Source: Chloroflexota bacterium
Lineage (GTDB): Bacteria > Chloroflexota > UBA6077
NCBI GenBank assembly: GCA_021786215.1
Contig: JAJYNT010000407.1
Span: forward strand, 1 to 6,001
DNA length: 6,001 bases
Direction of reading: 5' to 3'
Shown here: in pieces, positions 1-5,783 of the stretch
Position numbering within the stretch: position 1 is the stretch's first letter
How the letters are laid out: each line of letters opens with the position of its first letter
The notes under the pieces: model-generated
What the model saw: only the letters and a program-made list of their open reading frames with translations
Database searches by the model: none
Told to the model about the DNA's origin: nothing
Made by a program: the position numbers and the translations under genes

Positions 1-1169
1 AGTCTCGCCTGAACGGACAGGCTAACTACGGCGCCGATGTGATCTCACGAATCACCCACGCCACCACACAGCCGGGAGGAATCGAGCAGCTGCAGTCGGC
101 GGCCGTGGCAACCATCAACTCGGCCCTGGACACCCTGCTTGAGAAAACTGGAATAGATCGGGCGCAGATTCACGAGGCGGTTGTGGTGGGCAACACCTGC
201 ATGAACCACCTCTTCCTGGGGATCAATCCGGATTCCCTCTCCTCAGCTCCCTACCAGCCGGTCATCTCCGATCCTGTCACCTGCGGTGCATCCGAGCTAG
301 GACTGGCTATCAACCCCTCGGGTCTTGTGTACACCCTTCCCAACATCGCCGGATTCGTGGGCAGTGACACTGTGGCGGTGATCCTGGCAACGGCCATGCA
401 CAAGTCGGATCAGATCCGACTGGCCATCGACTTGGGGACCAACGGCGAGATCGTCCTGGGCAATCGCCACCGCTTGCTTACCTGCTCCACCGCCGCTGGC
501 CCCGCATTTGAGGGCGCCAGGATCTCATCCGGAATGCGAGCAACCGGAGGGGCTATCGAGCGTGTCTGGATAGATCAGGGCGAAGTGAAGGTCCAGGTGA
601 TCGGCGGCGGAGCCGCGATCGGTGTCTGTGGCTCCGGTCTCTTGGACGCTGTGGCCCAGATGCGGCGAGCCGAGGTCCTCAACGGCACCGGCAGGCTCGT
701 CTCCCCGGACAAGGTCGACGCTGCCTTCCCATCGCGTCTTGCTCAGCGGATTCTGGGAAACGGCAAGGGCGATGGTTTCGTGCTTGCCAAGCGGGGACGA
801 AGGCCGGTAGTGCTAACCCAAGCCGACGTGCGCGAGCTCCAGTTGGCCAAGGGGGCCATCCGAGCCGGCATTTCCATCCTGCTGAAGGAGTTCGGAATAG
901 GGGAGGAGGAGATCTCCGAGATCCTGTTGGCCGGCGCCTTCGGCTCCTTCGTCAACCCGGTCAGCGCCAGGGACATCGGGTTGGTCCCTCCGCTCCCCAT
1001 CGAAAGGATCACAGCCGTGGGCAACGCGGCCGGCCAGGGAGCCGTTATGGCCCTGCTTTCCACTGACCAGCGAGAAGAGGCAACCCAGATCGCTCGATCG
1101 GCCGAGCATGTGGAGCTGTCTGCACGATCGGACTTCATGGAGCAATTCGTGGAGGACCTGGCGCTCTGA
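1..1169 (+). CDS. RACo-like corrinoid activator, ASKHA/DUF4445 domain (5' end outside window)
   Basis: The frame is open from base 3 (S-R-L-N-G-Q...), so the GTG at 39 is an internal Val codon in the conserved YGADVISRI stretch and not the start. About 388 C-terminal residues are visible; the N-terminal [2Fe-2S] and linker domains usual in this family would lie upstream. Counting from that Val: VGNTCMNHLFLGI (49-61), a phosphate-binding DLGTNGE (131-137, bases 429-449), AAGPAFEGARIS (152-163), VCGSGLLDAV (196-205), an adenosine-type LAGAFGSFVNP (297-307) and VGNAAGQGA (327-335). These are the ATP-binding elements of the ASKHA fold as seen in RACo/RamA-type proteins. Members of the family use ATP hydrolysis to drive reduction of inactive Co(II) corrinoid proteins to Co(I), in the Wood-Ljungdahl pathway or corrinoid methyltransferase systems. 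The partner is not in the window, so the substrate is unknown. The stop TGA at 1167-1169 gives a normal C-terminus. Family assignment is firm; the exact role is inferred. Confidence 0.9.
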   Translation, partial: SRLNGQANYGADVISRITHATTQPGGIEQLQSAAVATINSALDTLLEKTGIDRAQIHEAVVVGNTCMNHLFLGINPDSLSSAPYQPVISDPVTCGASELGLAINPSGLVYTLPNIAGFVGSDTVAVILATAMHKSDQIRLAIDLGTNGEIVLGNRHRLLTCSTAAGPAFEGARISSGMRATGGAIERVWIDQGEVKVQVIGGGAAIGVCGSGLLDAVAQMRRAEVLNGTGRLVSPDKVDAAFPSRLAQRILGNGKGDGFVLAKRGRRPVVLTQADVRELQLAKGAIRAGISILLKEFGIGEEEISEILLAGAFGSFVNPVSARDIGLVPPLPIERITAVGNAAGQGAVMALLSTDQREEATQIARSAEHVELSARSDFMEQFVEDLAL

Positions 1170-1180
1170 ACCGCTGAGCG

Positions 1181-1195
1181 TTGACTTTCGGTCAA
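1181..1195. promoter_or_regulatory. Perfect dyad TTGAC-N5-GTCAA, candidate LysR operator
   Basis: Five-base arms, 1181-1185 and 1191-1195, are exact reverse complements around a 5-base centre. The dyad contains T1182-N11-A1194, the LysR-family T-N11-A pattern. It lies 27 bp upstream of the TATAAT box of the downstream regulator gene, roughly -54 to -40 from the expected transcription start, a usual place for autoregulatory binding. It has no T-run, so a terminator for the upstream gene is less likely. The operator role is inference. Confidence 0.4.
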
Positions 1196-1219
1196 GAGAC
1201 CTAGAGTTCAGTGGACTTC

Positions 1220-1228
1220 TGGTATAAT
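1220..1228 (+). promoter_or_regulatory. Extended -10 promoter (TGG-TATAAT) for the LysR-family gene
   Basis: A perfect consensus TATAAT at 1223-1228 is preceded by T1220-G1221-n, the extended -10 element. At 17-18 bp upstream (about 1199-1205) there is no recognisable -35 box, which fits an extended -10 promoter that needs an activator or little -35 contact. Transcription would begin near 1235 and leave a leader of about 85 bases before the ATG at 1321. Confidence 0.65.
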
Positions 1229-1296
1229 TCCTGCGCATGATTGAGGAACAGATCTCCGAGCCGGCGTTATGAACGGTCTTCACCCAGTCCCTTCGA

Positions 1297-1314
1297 CCCC
1301 CCCCACTTGGGAGG
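1297..1314 (+). promoter_or_regulatory. C8 tract next to the LysR gene Shine-Dalgarno site
   Basis: Eight consecutive C (1297-1304) are followed by ACTT and then GGGAGG (1309-1314), the ribosome binding site, 6 bases before the ATG at 1321. C1302-1304 can pair with G1309-1311, and C1299-1300 with G1313-1314 around one C-A mismatch. The tract could therefore mask the ribosome binding site. The SD itself supports the start at 1321; the masking is inference. Confidence 0.45.
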
Positions 1315-1320
1315 CTAGGC

Positions 1321-2220
1321 ATGAACTTGAATCAGTTGAAGGTCTTCTGCGAGGTGGTGGAACGCAAGGGATTCACCCGAGCTGCCGAGGCCCTCTACCT
1401 GACACAGCCGGCGGTATCCCGACAGGTACAGGAACTAGAGAAGTATTTCGGCCTCGAACTCTTCGAGCAGATCGGCAAGAGGATCTATCCCACGGAAGCA
1501 GGAAACATCCTGTACCGCTGCAGCAGGGAGATCTTCCACCGTCTGGACGACCTGGATGTCGAGATGAACCAGCTGAAGGGGCTGAAGGCCGGCCACCTCC
1601 GCTTGGCGGCCAGCGCCACCGCGGGCACCTACCTGCTCCCCCAGCTTCTGGGCAACTTCAAGCGGAAGTATCCCGGCGTGGAGGTCAGTCTCGAAATCCA
1701 CAACACGAGCCAGCAGGTGGAGCAGCGGCTTCTCGAGCATCAGCAGTTGGACCTGGGCGTTACCGAACGGCCAGTGGCCGAGGAGCCCCTCTACTCCGAG
1801 CCCTTCGACACCGACCAACTGGTGATAGTGGTCTCAGCAGACAACCCACTCGGCGACAGGGAGTCCATCTCAGCGTCCGAACTTCAGGGAGAGCGCTTCG
1901 TTCTGAGAGAGGTCGGATCGGGGACCCGCGACATCCTGGACGAGGAACTGCAGAGACTCAACCTGCGAGTGAAACAGGTGATGGAGCTGGGCAGCACCGC
2001 TGCGGTCAAGGAAGCCGTTATCGCCGGCCTGGGCATATCCGTGGTCTCGGTCCGCGCGATCGGCCTCGAAGTTGCCGCCGGCCTCTTGAAGCCGGTGAAC
2101 TGCCCGGAAATCAAGCTGACTCGGGAGTTTCGATACGTCCATCACAGGGATAGGCGACTCTCTCGGGCGGCAACGGCCTTCCTCCAGCTGCTCAAGAAGG
2201 CCTTCCCGGAAACATCGTAG
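1321..2220 (+). CDS. LysR-family transcriptional regulator, CysL/CbbR-like
   Basis: The protein has 299 residues, the usual LysR length. Residues 1-60 form the winged helix-turn-helix (MNLNQLKVF..., with GFTRAAEALYLTQPAVSRQV at about 17-36 as the helix-turn-helix), followed by a linker helix to about residue 88. The effector-binding type-2 periplasmic-binding-like domain spans about 91-295. Its marks are LRLAASATAGTYLLPQLL (93-110), the first pocket segment, REVGSGTRD (196-204) and GSTAAVKEAVIAGLGISVVS (224-243), which resemble the CysL/CbbR branch rather than the CatR branch. It is expected to be a cytoplasmic DNA-binding protein acting as a tetramer with a small-molecule inducer; the inducer is unknown. 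The ATG is supported by GGGAGG at 1309-1314. The gene lies 151 bp after the corrinoid-activator gene on the same strand and has its own promoter and a possible self-operator. No target gene is divergent from it, which is unusual for LysR genes, so the target cannot be read from context. Confidence 0.93.
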   Translation: MNLNQLKVFCEVVERKGFTRAAEALYLTQPAVSRQVQELEKYFGLELFEQIGKRIYPTEAGNILYRCSREIFHRLDDLDVEMNQLKGLKAGHLRLAASATAGTYLLPQLLGNFKRKYPGVEVSLEIHNTSQQVEQRLLEHQQLDLGVTERPVAEEPLYSEPFDTDQLVIVVSADNPLGDRESISASELQGERFVLREVGSGTRDILDEELQRLNLRVKQVMELGSTAAVKEAVIAGLGISVVSVRAIGLEVAAGLLKPVNCPEIKLTREFRYVHHRDRRLSRAATAFLQLLKKAFPETS

Positions 2221-2253
2221 GGCGGAGGGCAGCTCGGATGGCCCACACCTCCC

Positions 2254-2284
2254 ATGACACTGGTGGCATGCCTGGTGCGAAAAT
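2254..2284 (+). promoter_or_regulatory. Weak candidate promoter for the HELIH protein gene
   Basis: GAAAAT at 2279-2284 has a TGn extension (T2276-G2277-C2278). ATGACA at 2254-2259 is a 5/6 match to TTGACA, with a 19 bp spacer, which is long. The start would fall near 2291, about 30 bases before the ATG at 2321. Read-through from the LysR-family gene 100 bp upstream is an alternative. Confidence 0.3.
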
Positions 2285-2320
2285 GTGCTCACCGAGAACT
2301 GATGAAGGGTGACGCACGCG

Positions 2321-2752
2321 ATGTCACACCGGGGCATCTACTCGCTGAGGACGCTGTCCCGCTACCTGTGGGCGGGTCCCAACACGGTGGTAGGGCTGGC
2401 TGCCGCCGCAGCCTCGGTTTGTCTACCCCGCGTCCGTGGGTCCGTCGCTCTCTGCCACACCGACCGAGGTTTGGCGCACTGGTTTCTCACGAAGCGCGGC
2501 TACTGCGCCATAACCCTGGGACACCTGATTATCATGACTCCACAGGCATCTGAAGGCACTCTGTCCCATGAACTGATCCATGTTCGACAGGCAGAGCGGT
2601 GGGGTCCCCTCTTTCTGCCGGCTTACCTGGTCGCCGGGGCACTGACCCGAATGCGAGGCAAGGATCCGTACTGGGACAACCCATTCGAGATGGAGGCCCT
2701 TCGCCATCAGCACAAGGCCGAAACCGACGCTCCATCGCAGGCCTCGAGCTGA
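2321..2752 (+). CDS. Small hydrophobic HExxH protein, putative zinc-binding, function unknown
   Basis: The protein has 143 residues from the ATG at 2321. A hydrophobic segment at about 20-36 (PNTVVGLAAAAASVCLP) follows the N-terminal RYLWAGPNT motif. The centre has AITLGHLIIM (63-72), then SHELIHVRQAERWGP (82-96) and hydrophobic FLPAYLVAGAL (98-108), ending in DNPFEMEA (119-126). HELIH (83-87) matches the HExxH zinc-metallopeptidase signature, and Glu123 or Glu125 could be the third, gluzincin-like ligand. I recall similar short conserved hypothetical proteins with HVRQ-x-ERWGP and DNPFExEA in several bacterial phyla; none known to me has an assigned role. Membrane attachment is likely from the hydrophobic segments. 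A GTG at 2309 in the same frame is the only other start, since TGA at 2303-2305 closes the frame. ATG 2321 is preferred because AAGGG (2305-2309) would serve it, with an 11-base spacer, and the family begins near RYLW. Protease activity is not shown. Confidence 0.8.
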   Translation: MSHRGIYSLRTLSRYLWAGPNTVVGLAAAAASVCLPRVRGSVALCHTDRGLAHWFLTKRGYCAITLGHLIIMTPQASEGTLSHELIHVRQAERWGPLFLPAYLVAGALTRMRGKDPYWDNPFEMEALRHQHKAETDAPSQASS

Positions 2753-2839
2753 GATCCTCCGAACGAGCGGACAGCTACCTCGTCAGGCTTCGGATCCCCC
2801 TCGACAGCCATGCCACCCCTTTATTCCGTTGGGGCCCTA

Positions 2840-2848
2840 TGGGATAAT
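2840..2848 (+). promoter_or_regulatory. Candidate lon promoter P1, extended -10 TGG-GATAAT
   Basis: GATAAT at 2843-2848 is a 5/6 match to TATAAT and is preceded by T2840-G2841-n. The region 17-18 bp upstream (TTTATT, 2820-2825) is a poor -35. Transcription would start near 2855 and give a leader of about 70 bases. No heat-shock operator of the CIRCE (TTAGCACTC-N9-GAGTGCTAA) or HAIR type was seen in the 174-base gap. Confidence 0.5.
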
Positions 2849-2877
2849 GCTTGTCAGCGAGCGAGTACGCCAATCTG

Positions 2878-2886
2878 TGCTACCAT
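2878..2886 (+). promoter_or_regulatory. Candidate lon promoter P2, extended -10 TGC-TACCAT
   Basis: TACCAT at 2881-2886 with T2878-G2879-n fits the TGnTAnnaT pattern. The nearest -35-like TTGTCA (2851-2856) is 24 bp away, too far to be used normally. The start would be near 2893 and the leader about 34 bases, which is a comfortable distance to the ribosome binding site GGTGAGG at 2911-2917. Confidence 0.4.
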
Positions 2887-2926
2887 CGGCTGGACACAAT
2901 CAGGAACGCTGGTGAGGTTCCACTAA

Positions 2927-5293
2927 ATGCCCCGTAGGCGAACTCGGAAACCAGAAGCCCCAATGGTGGCTGAGCTGCCGATCCTTCCTGTTCGAGACAC
3001 GGTACTCTTCCCTCATATGATGAGTCCCCTCTTCGCGGATAGGGATCGCTCCTTGCGTGCCATCGAAGAGGCCACCATGAGGGAGCGAACCGTCCTCATC
3101 GTGTCTCAAAGGAACGCCGACATTCAGCGGCCACGCCGCGAAGATCTATATGATGTTGGCACCGAGGCGGTGATAGGCAGGATACTCAAAATGCCCGAAG
3201 GCACCACAAGTGTGCTGGTCCAGGGACAGCGACGGGTGAAGTTGCTGGATCTGGTGTTGGAAGAGCCCTACCTCATGGCTCAGGTCGCACCCCTCGATGA
3301 GCAGGTGATCGATCCCGAGCCAGGCGGATACACCATCGAAGCGCTCATGAGGGCGGTCCTCGTACTCTTCGAGAAATGCGTGAAACTGAGCCACACCCTG
3401 CCGGACGATGCCTACGTGGCGGCGATGAACGTGGACGAACCAGGCTGGCTGGCAGACCTGGTTGCCTCCACAATCGACCTGCCGCTGCTAGACCGGCAGG
3501 AGCTCTTGGAGATCCTGGACCCCGTGGCCCGCCTACAGAAGGTGAGCATCCATCTCGCCAAAGAGTTGGATGTTCTGGAGCTGGAGAACAAGATCCACTC
3601 CCAGGTCCAGAATGAGGTGGACAAGTCTCAGCGAGAGTACTTTCTCCGCGAGCAGATCAAGGCCATACAGAGGGAACTGGGTGATATCGACGTCTTCACC
3701 CGCGACATCGTCGAGTTGCGAGACAAGGCGGAAGCCTGCGGGATGCCCGCGGAGGTAGCCAAGAAGGCCGATACCGAACTGGAGAGACTCGGCAGCATGC
3801 CCTCGGCGTCACCCGAGGTGGCGGTCATTCGAGGCTACGTCGATTGGCTGGTCAGCCTTCCCTGGACAGTTCAGACGGAGGATCACCTGGATCTGACAGT
3901 GGCCGCCGAAGTGCTGAACAGCAATCACTATGGACTGGCCCAGGTGAAAGAGAGAATCCTGGAATACATGGCGGTACGCAAGATGGCCGCCCAGGCGATG
4001 CGCAGTCCAGTGCTCTGCTTCGTAGGTCCACCCGGCGTGGGCAAGACCAGCCTGGGACAGTCCATAGCTCAAGCTCTCGGCCGAAAGTTCGTGAGGATCT
4101 CCCTCGGCGGGATTCGCGACGAGGCCGAGATCAGGGGGCATCGCCGCACCTACGTGGGTGCCTTGCCCGGCAGGATCGTGCAGACCATGAGAACCGCGGG
4201 GGTGGCCAATCCGGTCTTCATGTTAGACGAAATCGACAAGATCGGAGCCGACTTCCGGGGGGATCCATCGGCGGCGTTGCTGGAGGTGCTGGATCCTGAA
4301 CAGAATCGGGCGTTTTCCGACCATTACCTGGACGTGCCCTACGATCTTTCCCATGTCATGTTCATAACGACGGCCAACACCCTGGACCCCGTACCTCCGG
4401 CCCTTCGGGATCGCATGGAGGTGATCGAGCTTCCGGGATACATCGAGGACGAAAAGCTCCAGATCGCCAGGCAGTTTCTAGTCCCCAAGCAGCTGCTGGA
4501 ACACGGGATGGGGAGCGAGCGGATCCGTTTCACCACCGAGGCCCTTGAGAGGATCGTTCGGCAGTACACGCATGAGGCGGGAGTGAGGAATCTAGAGCGC
4601 GAGATCGGATCGATCTGCCGAAAGATCACCAGACGTGCTGCCGAAGGCAGGGCCGTTCCCTCCGTGGTCACCGAGAGGGCGGTCACGCGCTTCCTGGGAC
4701 TGGAGAAGTACCATTACGGGGCAGCCGAAGAGCGAGATGAGGTCGGTGTCGCCACCGCGGTGTACTGGTCGCCAAACGGTGGTGACATCATGGCCATCGA
4801 GGTGGCGCTCATGGACGGACAAGGAAAGCTGGTGCTGACAGGGCAGTTGGGCGACGTGATGAAGGAATCGGCCCAAGCCGCCCTCACCTACTCACGATCC
4901 CGGTCCAAGAACCTCGGCGTCCGTGACGGCTTCTACGAGCAGATGGACATTCACGTTCATGTCCCGGCGGGGGGGATTCCCAAGGACGGCCCCTCGGCAG
5001 GGATCACAATCGCCACGGCGCTTATTTCGGCCCTCACGAGGCAAGCCACCCGCAAAGACGTTGCGATGACTGGAGAGATCACCCTCCGCGGTCGGGTCCT
5101 CCCGGTGGGAGGCGTTCGGGAGAAGGTGCTGGCCGCCCATCGAGCCGGGATCACCACCTTCATTCTCCCCAAAAAGAACGTGAAGGACTTGACCGGGGTG
5201 CCAACCGTGGTCCGACGCCAACTCCGATTTGTCCCCGTCGACCACATGGATCAGGTGCTACCTGTGGCCCTGGTGCACAGCCCTAACGAGTAA
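2927..5293 (+). CDS. lon: ATP-dependent serine protease Lon (LonA)
   Basis: The protein has 788 residues, within the usual LonA length. The N-terminal substrate-recognition domain begins at LPILPVRDTVLFPHMMSPLF (17-36) and runs to about 210. A coiled-coil follows at about 212-290, with the conserved QREYFLREQIKAIQRELG (235-252). The AAA+ module has Walker A GPPGVGKT (367-374), pore-loop YVGALPGRI (409-417), Walker B FMLDEID (431-437), sensor-1 Asn484, Arg finger around 494/496 and sensor-2 Arg554 in GVRNLERE. The protease domain has the catalytic dyad Ser690 in PKDGPSAG and Lys733 in REKVLAAHRAG, 43 residues apart as in E. coli Lon. All key residues are intact. Lon is a cytoplasmic hexamer that unfolds and degrades misfolded and short-lived regulatory proteins. 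ATG 2927 is supported by GGTGAGG at 2911-2917 (9-base spacer) and by the family start position. The gene stands alone after a 174-base gap with two candidate promoters and is followed 58 bases later by a lysine-rich mini-gene, probably on the same transcript. Confidence 0.98.
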   Translation: MPRRRTRKPEAPMVAELPILPVRDTVLFPHMMSPLFADRDRSLRAIEEATMRERTVLIVSQRNADIQRPRREDLYDVGTEAVIGRILKMPEGTTSVLVQGQRRVKLLDLVLEEPYLMAQVAPLDEQVIDPEPGGYTIEALMRAVLVLFEKCVKLSHTLPDDAYVAAMNVDEPGWLADLVASTIDLPLLDRQELLEILDPVARLQKVSIHLAKELDVLELENKIHSQVQNEVDKSQREYFLREQIKAIQRELGDIDVFTRDIVELRDKAEACGMPAEVAKKADTELERLGSMPSASPEVAVIRGYVDWLVSLPWTVQTEDHLDLTVAAEVLNSNHYGLAQVKERILEYMAVRKMAAQAMRSPVLCFVGPPGVGKTSLGQSIAQALGRKFVRISLGGIRDEAEIRGHRRTYVGALPGRIVQTMRTAGVANPVFMLDEIDKIGADFRGDPSAALLEVLDPEQNRAFSDHYLDVPYDLSHVMFITTANTLDPVPPALRDRMEVIELPGYIEDEKLQIARQFLVPKQLLEHGMGSERIRFTTEALERIVRQYTHEAGVRNLEREIGSICRKITRRAAEGRAVPSVVTERAVTRFLGLEKYHYGAAEERDEVGVATAVYWSPNGGDIMAIEVALMDGQGKLVLTGQLGDVMKESAQAALTYSRSRSKNLGVRDGFYEQMDIHVHVPAGGIPKDGPSAGITIATALISALTRQATRKDVAMTGEITLRGRVLPVGGVREKVLAAHRAGITTFILPKKNVKDLTGVPTVVRRQLRFVPVDHMDQVLPVALVHSPNE

Positions 5294-5351
5294 GCCAACT
5301 CGCATCGATCCTTCAGCACGACAAATCAGTATAGAAAGGAGTCCGGTGACC

Positions 5352-5432
5352 ATGGCAGGAAAGAAGTCTGGCAAGGACAAGCCAAAGCAGGCGAAAGAGC
5401 CGATGAAGAACAAGGGCCCCAAGAAGAAGTGA
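5352..5432 (+). CDS. Lysine-rich 26-residue mini-protein, not recognised
   Basis: The frame reads MAGKKSGKDKPKQAKEPM and then KNKGPKKK before TGA. It has 11 Lys in 26 residues, with Gly, Pro and Gln and no hydrophobic core, so the product would be strongly basic and disordered. AAAGGAG at 5335-5341 is a strong ribosome binding site 10 bases before the ATG; a GTG at 5346, two codons upstream in the same frame, would have a spacer of only 4. The gap to lon is 58 bases and holds no clear promoter or terminator, so co-transcription with lon is likely. Such peptides could bind nucleic acid or the ribosome, but no family is recognised and no function is claimed. Evidence for expression is the ribosome binding site together with the clean stop and biased composition; a chance ORF cannot be excluded at this length. 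Confidence 0.6.
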   Translation: MAGKKSGKDKPKQAKEPMKNKGPKKK

Positions 5433-5440
5433 GCTCTAAT

Positions 5441-5480
5441 TCGTAGTGGCGATTTGACCCGCACAGCAATTCGCCTACGA
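5441..5480. other. Bulged hairpin between the lysine-rich gene and the MITE-like element
   Basis: TCGTAG (5441-5446) and GCGA (5449-5452) pair with TCGCCTACGA (5471-5480) to give a 10-bp stem with a 2-base bulge and an 18-base loop. No T-run follows, so it is not a typical intrinsic terminator. The rest of 5433-5495 shows nothing I can name. Confidence 0.3.
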
Positions 5481-5495
5481 CATCCGCTTCAATCC

Positions 5496-5509
5496 TTAGT
5501 GGTCCGTCC
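5496..5509 (+). repeat. Left terminal inverted repeat
   Basis: TTAGTGGTCCGTCC is the exact reverse complement of 5784-5797. An internal GGTCCGGTCC at 5536-5545 resembles its core. Confidence 0.75.
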
Positions 5510-5562
5510 ATCAGGTTCGACGCAATTTGCTAATAGGTCCGGTCCAGCAGGAGAAGGGCCCG

Positions 5563-5627
5563 GTAGTAAGGACTTCAGTCCTTTGTCCCCTCGCCGCAAC
5601 AGGACGAACGACTAAAGTCGTTACTAC
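5563..5627. repeat. Hairpin pair 1, GTAGT-led REP-like units in inverted orientation
   Basis: Unit A is GTAGT (5563-5567) followed by stem AAGGACT (5568-5574) and AGTCCTT (5577-5583). Unit B, read on the other strand, is GTAGT (from 5627 to 5623) followed by AACGACT and AGTCGTT (5622 to 5607). The two differ in the stem by G-C against C-G at the third pair, a compensatory change. A GTAG tetranucleotide before a small hairpin is the layout of REP sequences linked to RAYT (Y1-type) transposases. No RAYT gene is in the window. Confidence 0.65.
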
Positions 5628-5650
5628 AAGCCTCGGGCTGAAAAGACGCA

Positions 5651-5704
5651 GTAGGAGCCGGCTCCTGCCGGCGACTCGGATCGCGAGCAGGAGCTCGCTC
5701 CTAC
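5651..5704. repeat. Hairpin pair 2, GTAGGAGC-led REP-like units in inverted orientation
   Basis: Unit A at 5651-5674 begins GTAGGA and forms GCCGGC-TCCT-GCCGGC followed by GA. Unit B at 5681-5704, read on the other strand, begins GTAGGA and forms GCGAGC-TCCT-GCTCGC followed by GA. They differ at four positions, which make up two compensated base pairs, while the loop and flanks are identical. The GTAGGAGC...GCGA frame resembles the well-known Pseudomonas REP type. The units are separated by 6 bases. Confidence 0.7.
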
Positions 5705-5711
5705 ACACTCC

Positions 5712-5739
5712 AAGCCCGCTGAAGCGGGCTTCGTTTTCT
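5712..5739 (+). terminator. Terminator-like hairpin inside the element
   Basis: The 9-bp GC-rich stem at 5712-5731 ends in TT and is followed by CGTTTTCT (5732-5739), close to a Rho-independent terminator, although its U-tract is broken by CG. It could end transcripts coming from lon and the lysine-rich gene. It may equally be only part of the repeat element. Confidence 0.4.
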
Positions 5740-5762
5740 CAGCCCGCTGCTTTAGCGGCGGG
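5712..5762. repeat. Hairpin pair 3, two GC-rich hairpins sharing AGCCCGCTG
   Basis: The first hairpin is AAGCCCGCT-GA-AGCGGGCTT (5712-5731, 9 bp). The second is CCCGCTGC-TTTA-GCGGCGGG (5743-5762, 8 bp with one T-G pair). Both contain AGCCCGCTG in the same orientation (5713-5721 and 5741-5749). No GTAG leader is visible, unlike pairs 1 and 2. Confidence 0.65.
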
Positions 5763-5783
5763 TAAAGGTGCAGCAAACTTGGC

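Noticed and set aside
1228..1248. TTCCT-N11-AGGAA inverted repeat after the TATAAT box
   Set aside because: The arms are only 5 bases, AT-containing, and the spacing is wide; it overlaps the promoter and is likely chance.
1237..1272. Possible leader peptide MIEEQISEPAL before the LysR-family gene
   Set aside because: It has no Shine-Dalgarno site, begins almost at the predicted transcription start, and shows no attenuation-type hairpins or repeated regulatory codons.
1269..2153. A 294-codon open frame overlapping the LysR-family gene in another + frame
   Set aside because: It has Arg/Gly/Pro-rich low-quality composition and no recognisable domain, and it lies over a well-supported LysR gene. 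It is an out-of-frame shadow in GC-rich DNA.
2309..2320. GTG start at 2309 for the HELIH protein
   Set aside because: It has no correctly spaced ribosome binding site, because AAGGG runs into the GTG itself; ATG 2321 is better placed.
2758..2794. Inverted repeat TCCGAACGAG ... CTCG-TCAGGC-TTCGGA after the HELIH gene as a terminator
   Set aside because: The stem has a 6-base one-sided interruption and is followed by C-rich sequence rather than a T-run. It may be a weak structure but does not support a terminator call.
3844..4299. A 151-codon open frame inside lon in another + frame
   Set aside because: It lies fully within the Lon AAA+ coding region and has the Ser/Arg/Gly-rich composition of an out-of-frame shadow.
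5563..5762. CRISPR-like array
   Set aside because: The repeats are inverted pairs of different sequence and hairpin type, not direct repeats of constant length with unique spacers, and no cas gene is present.
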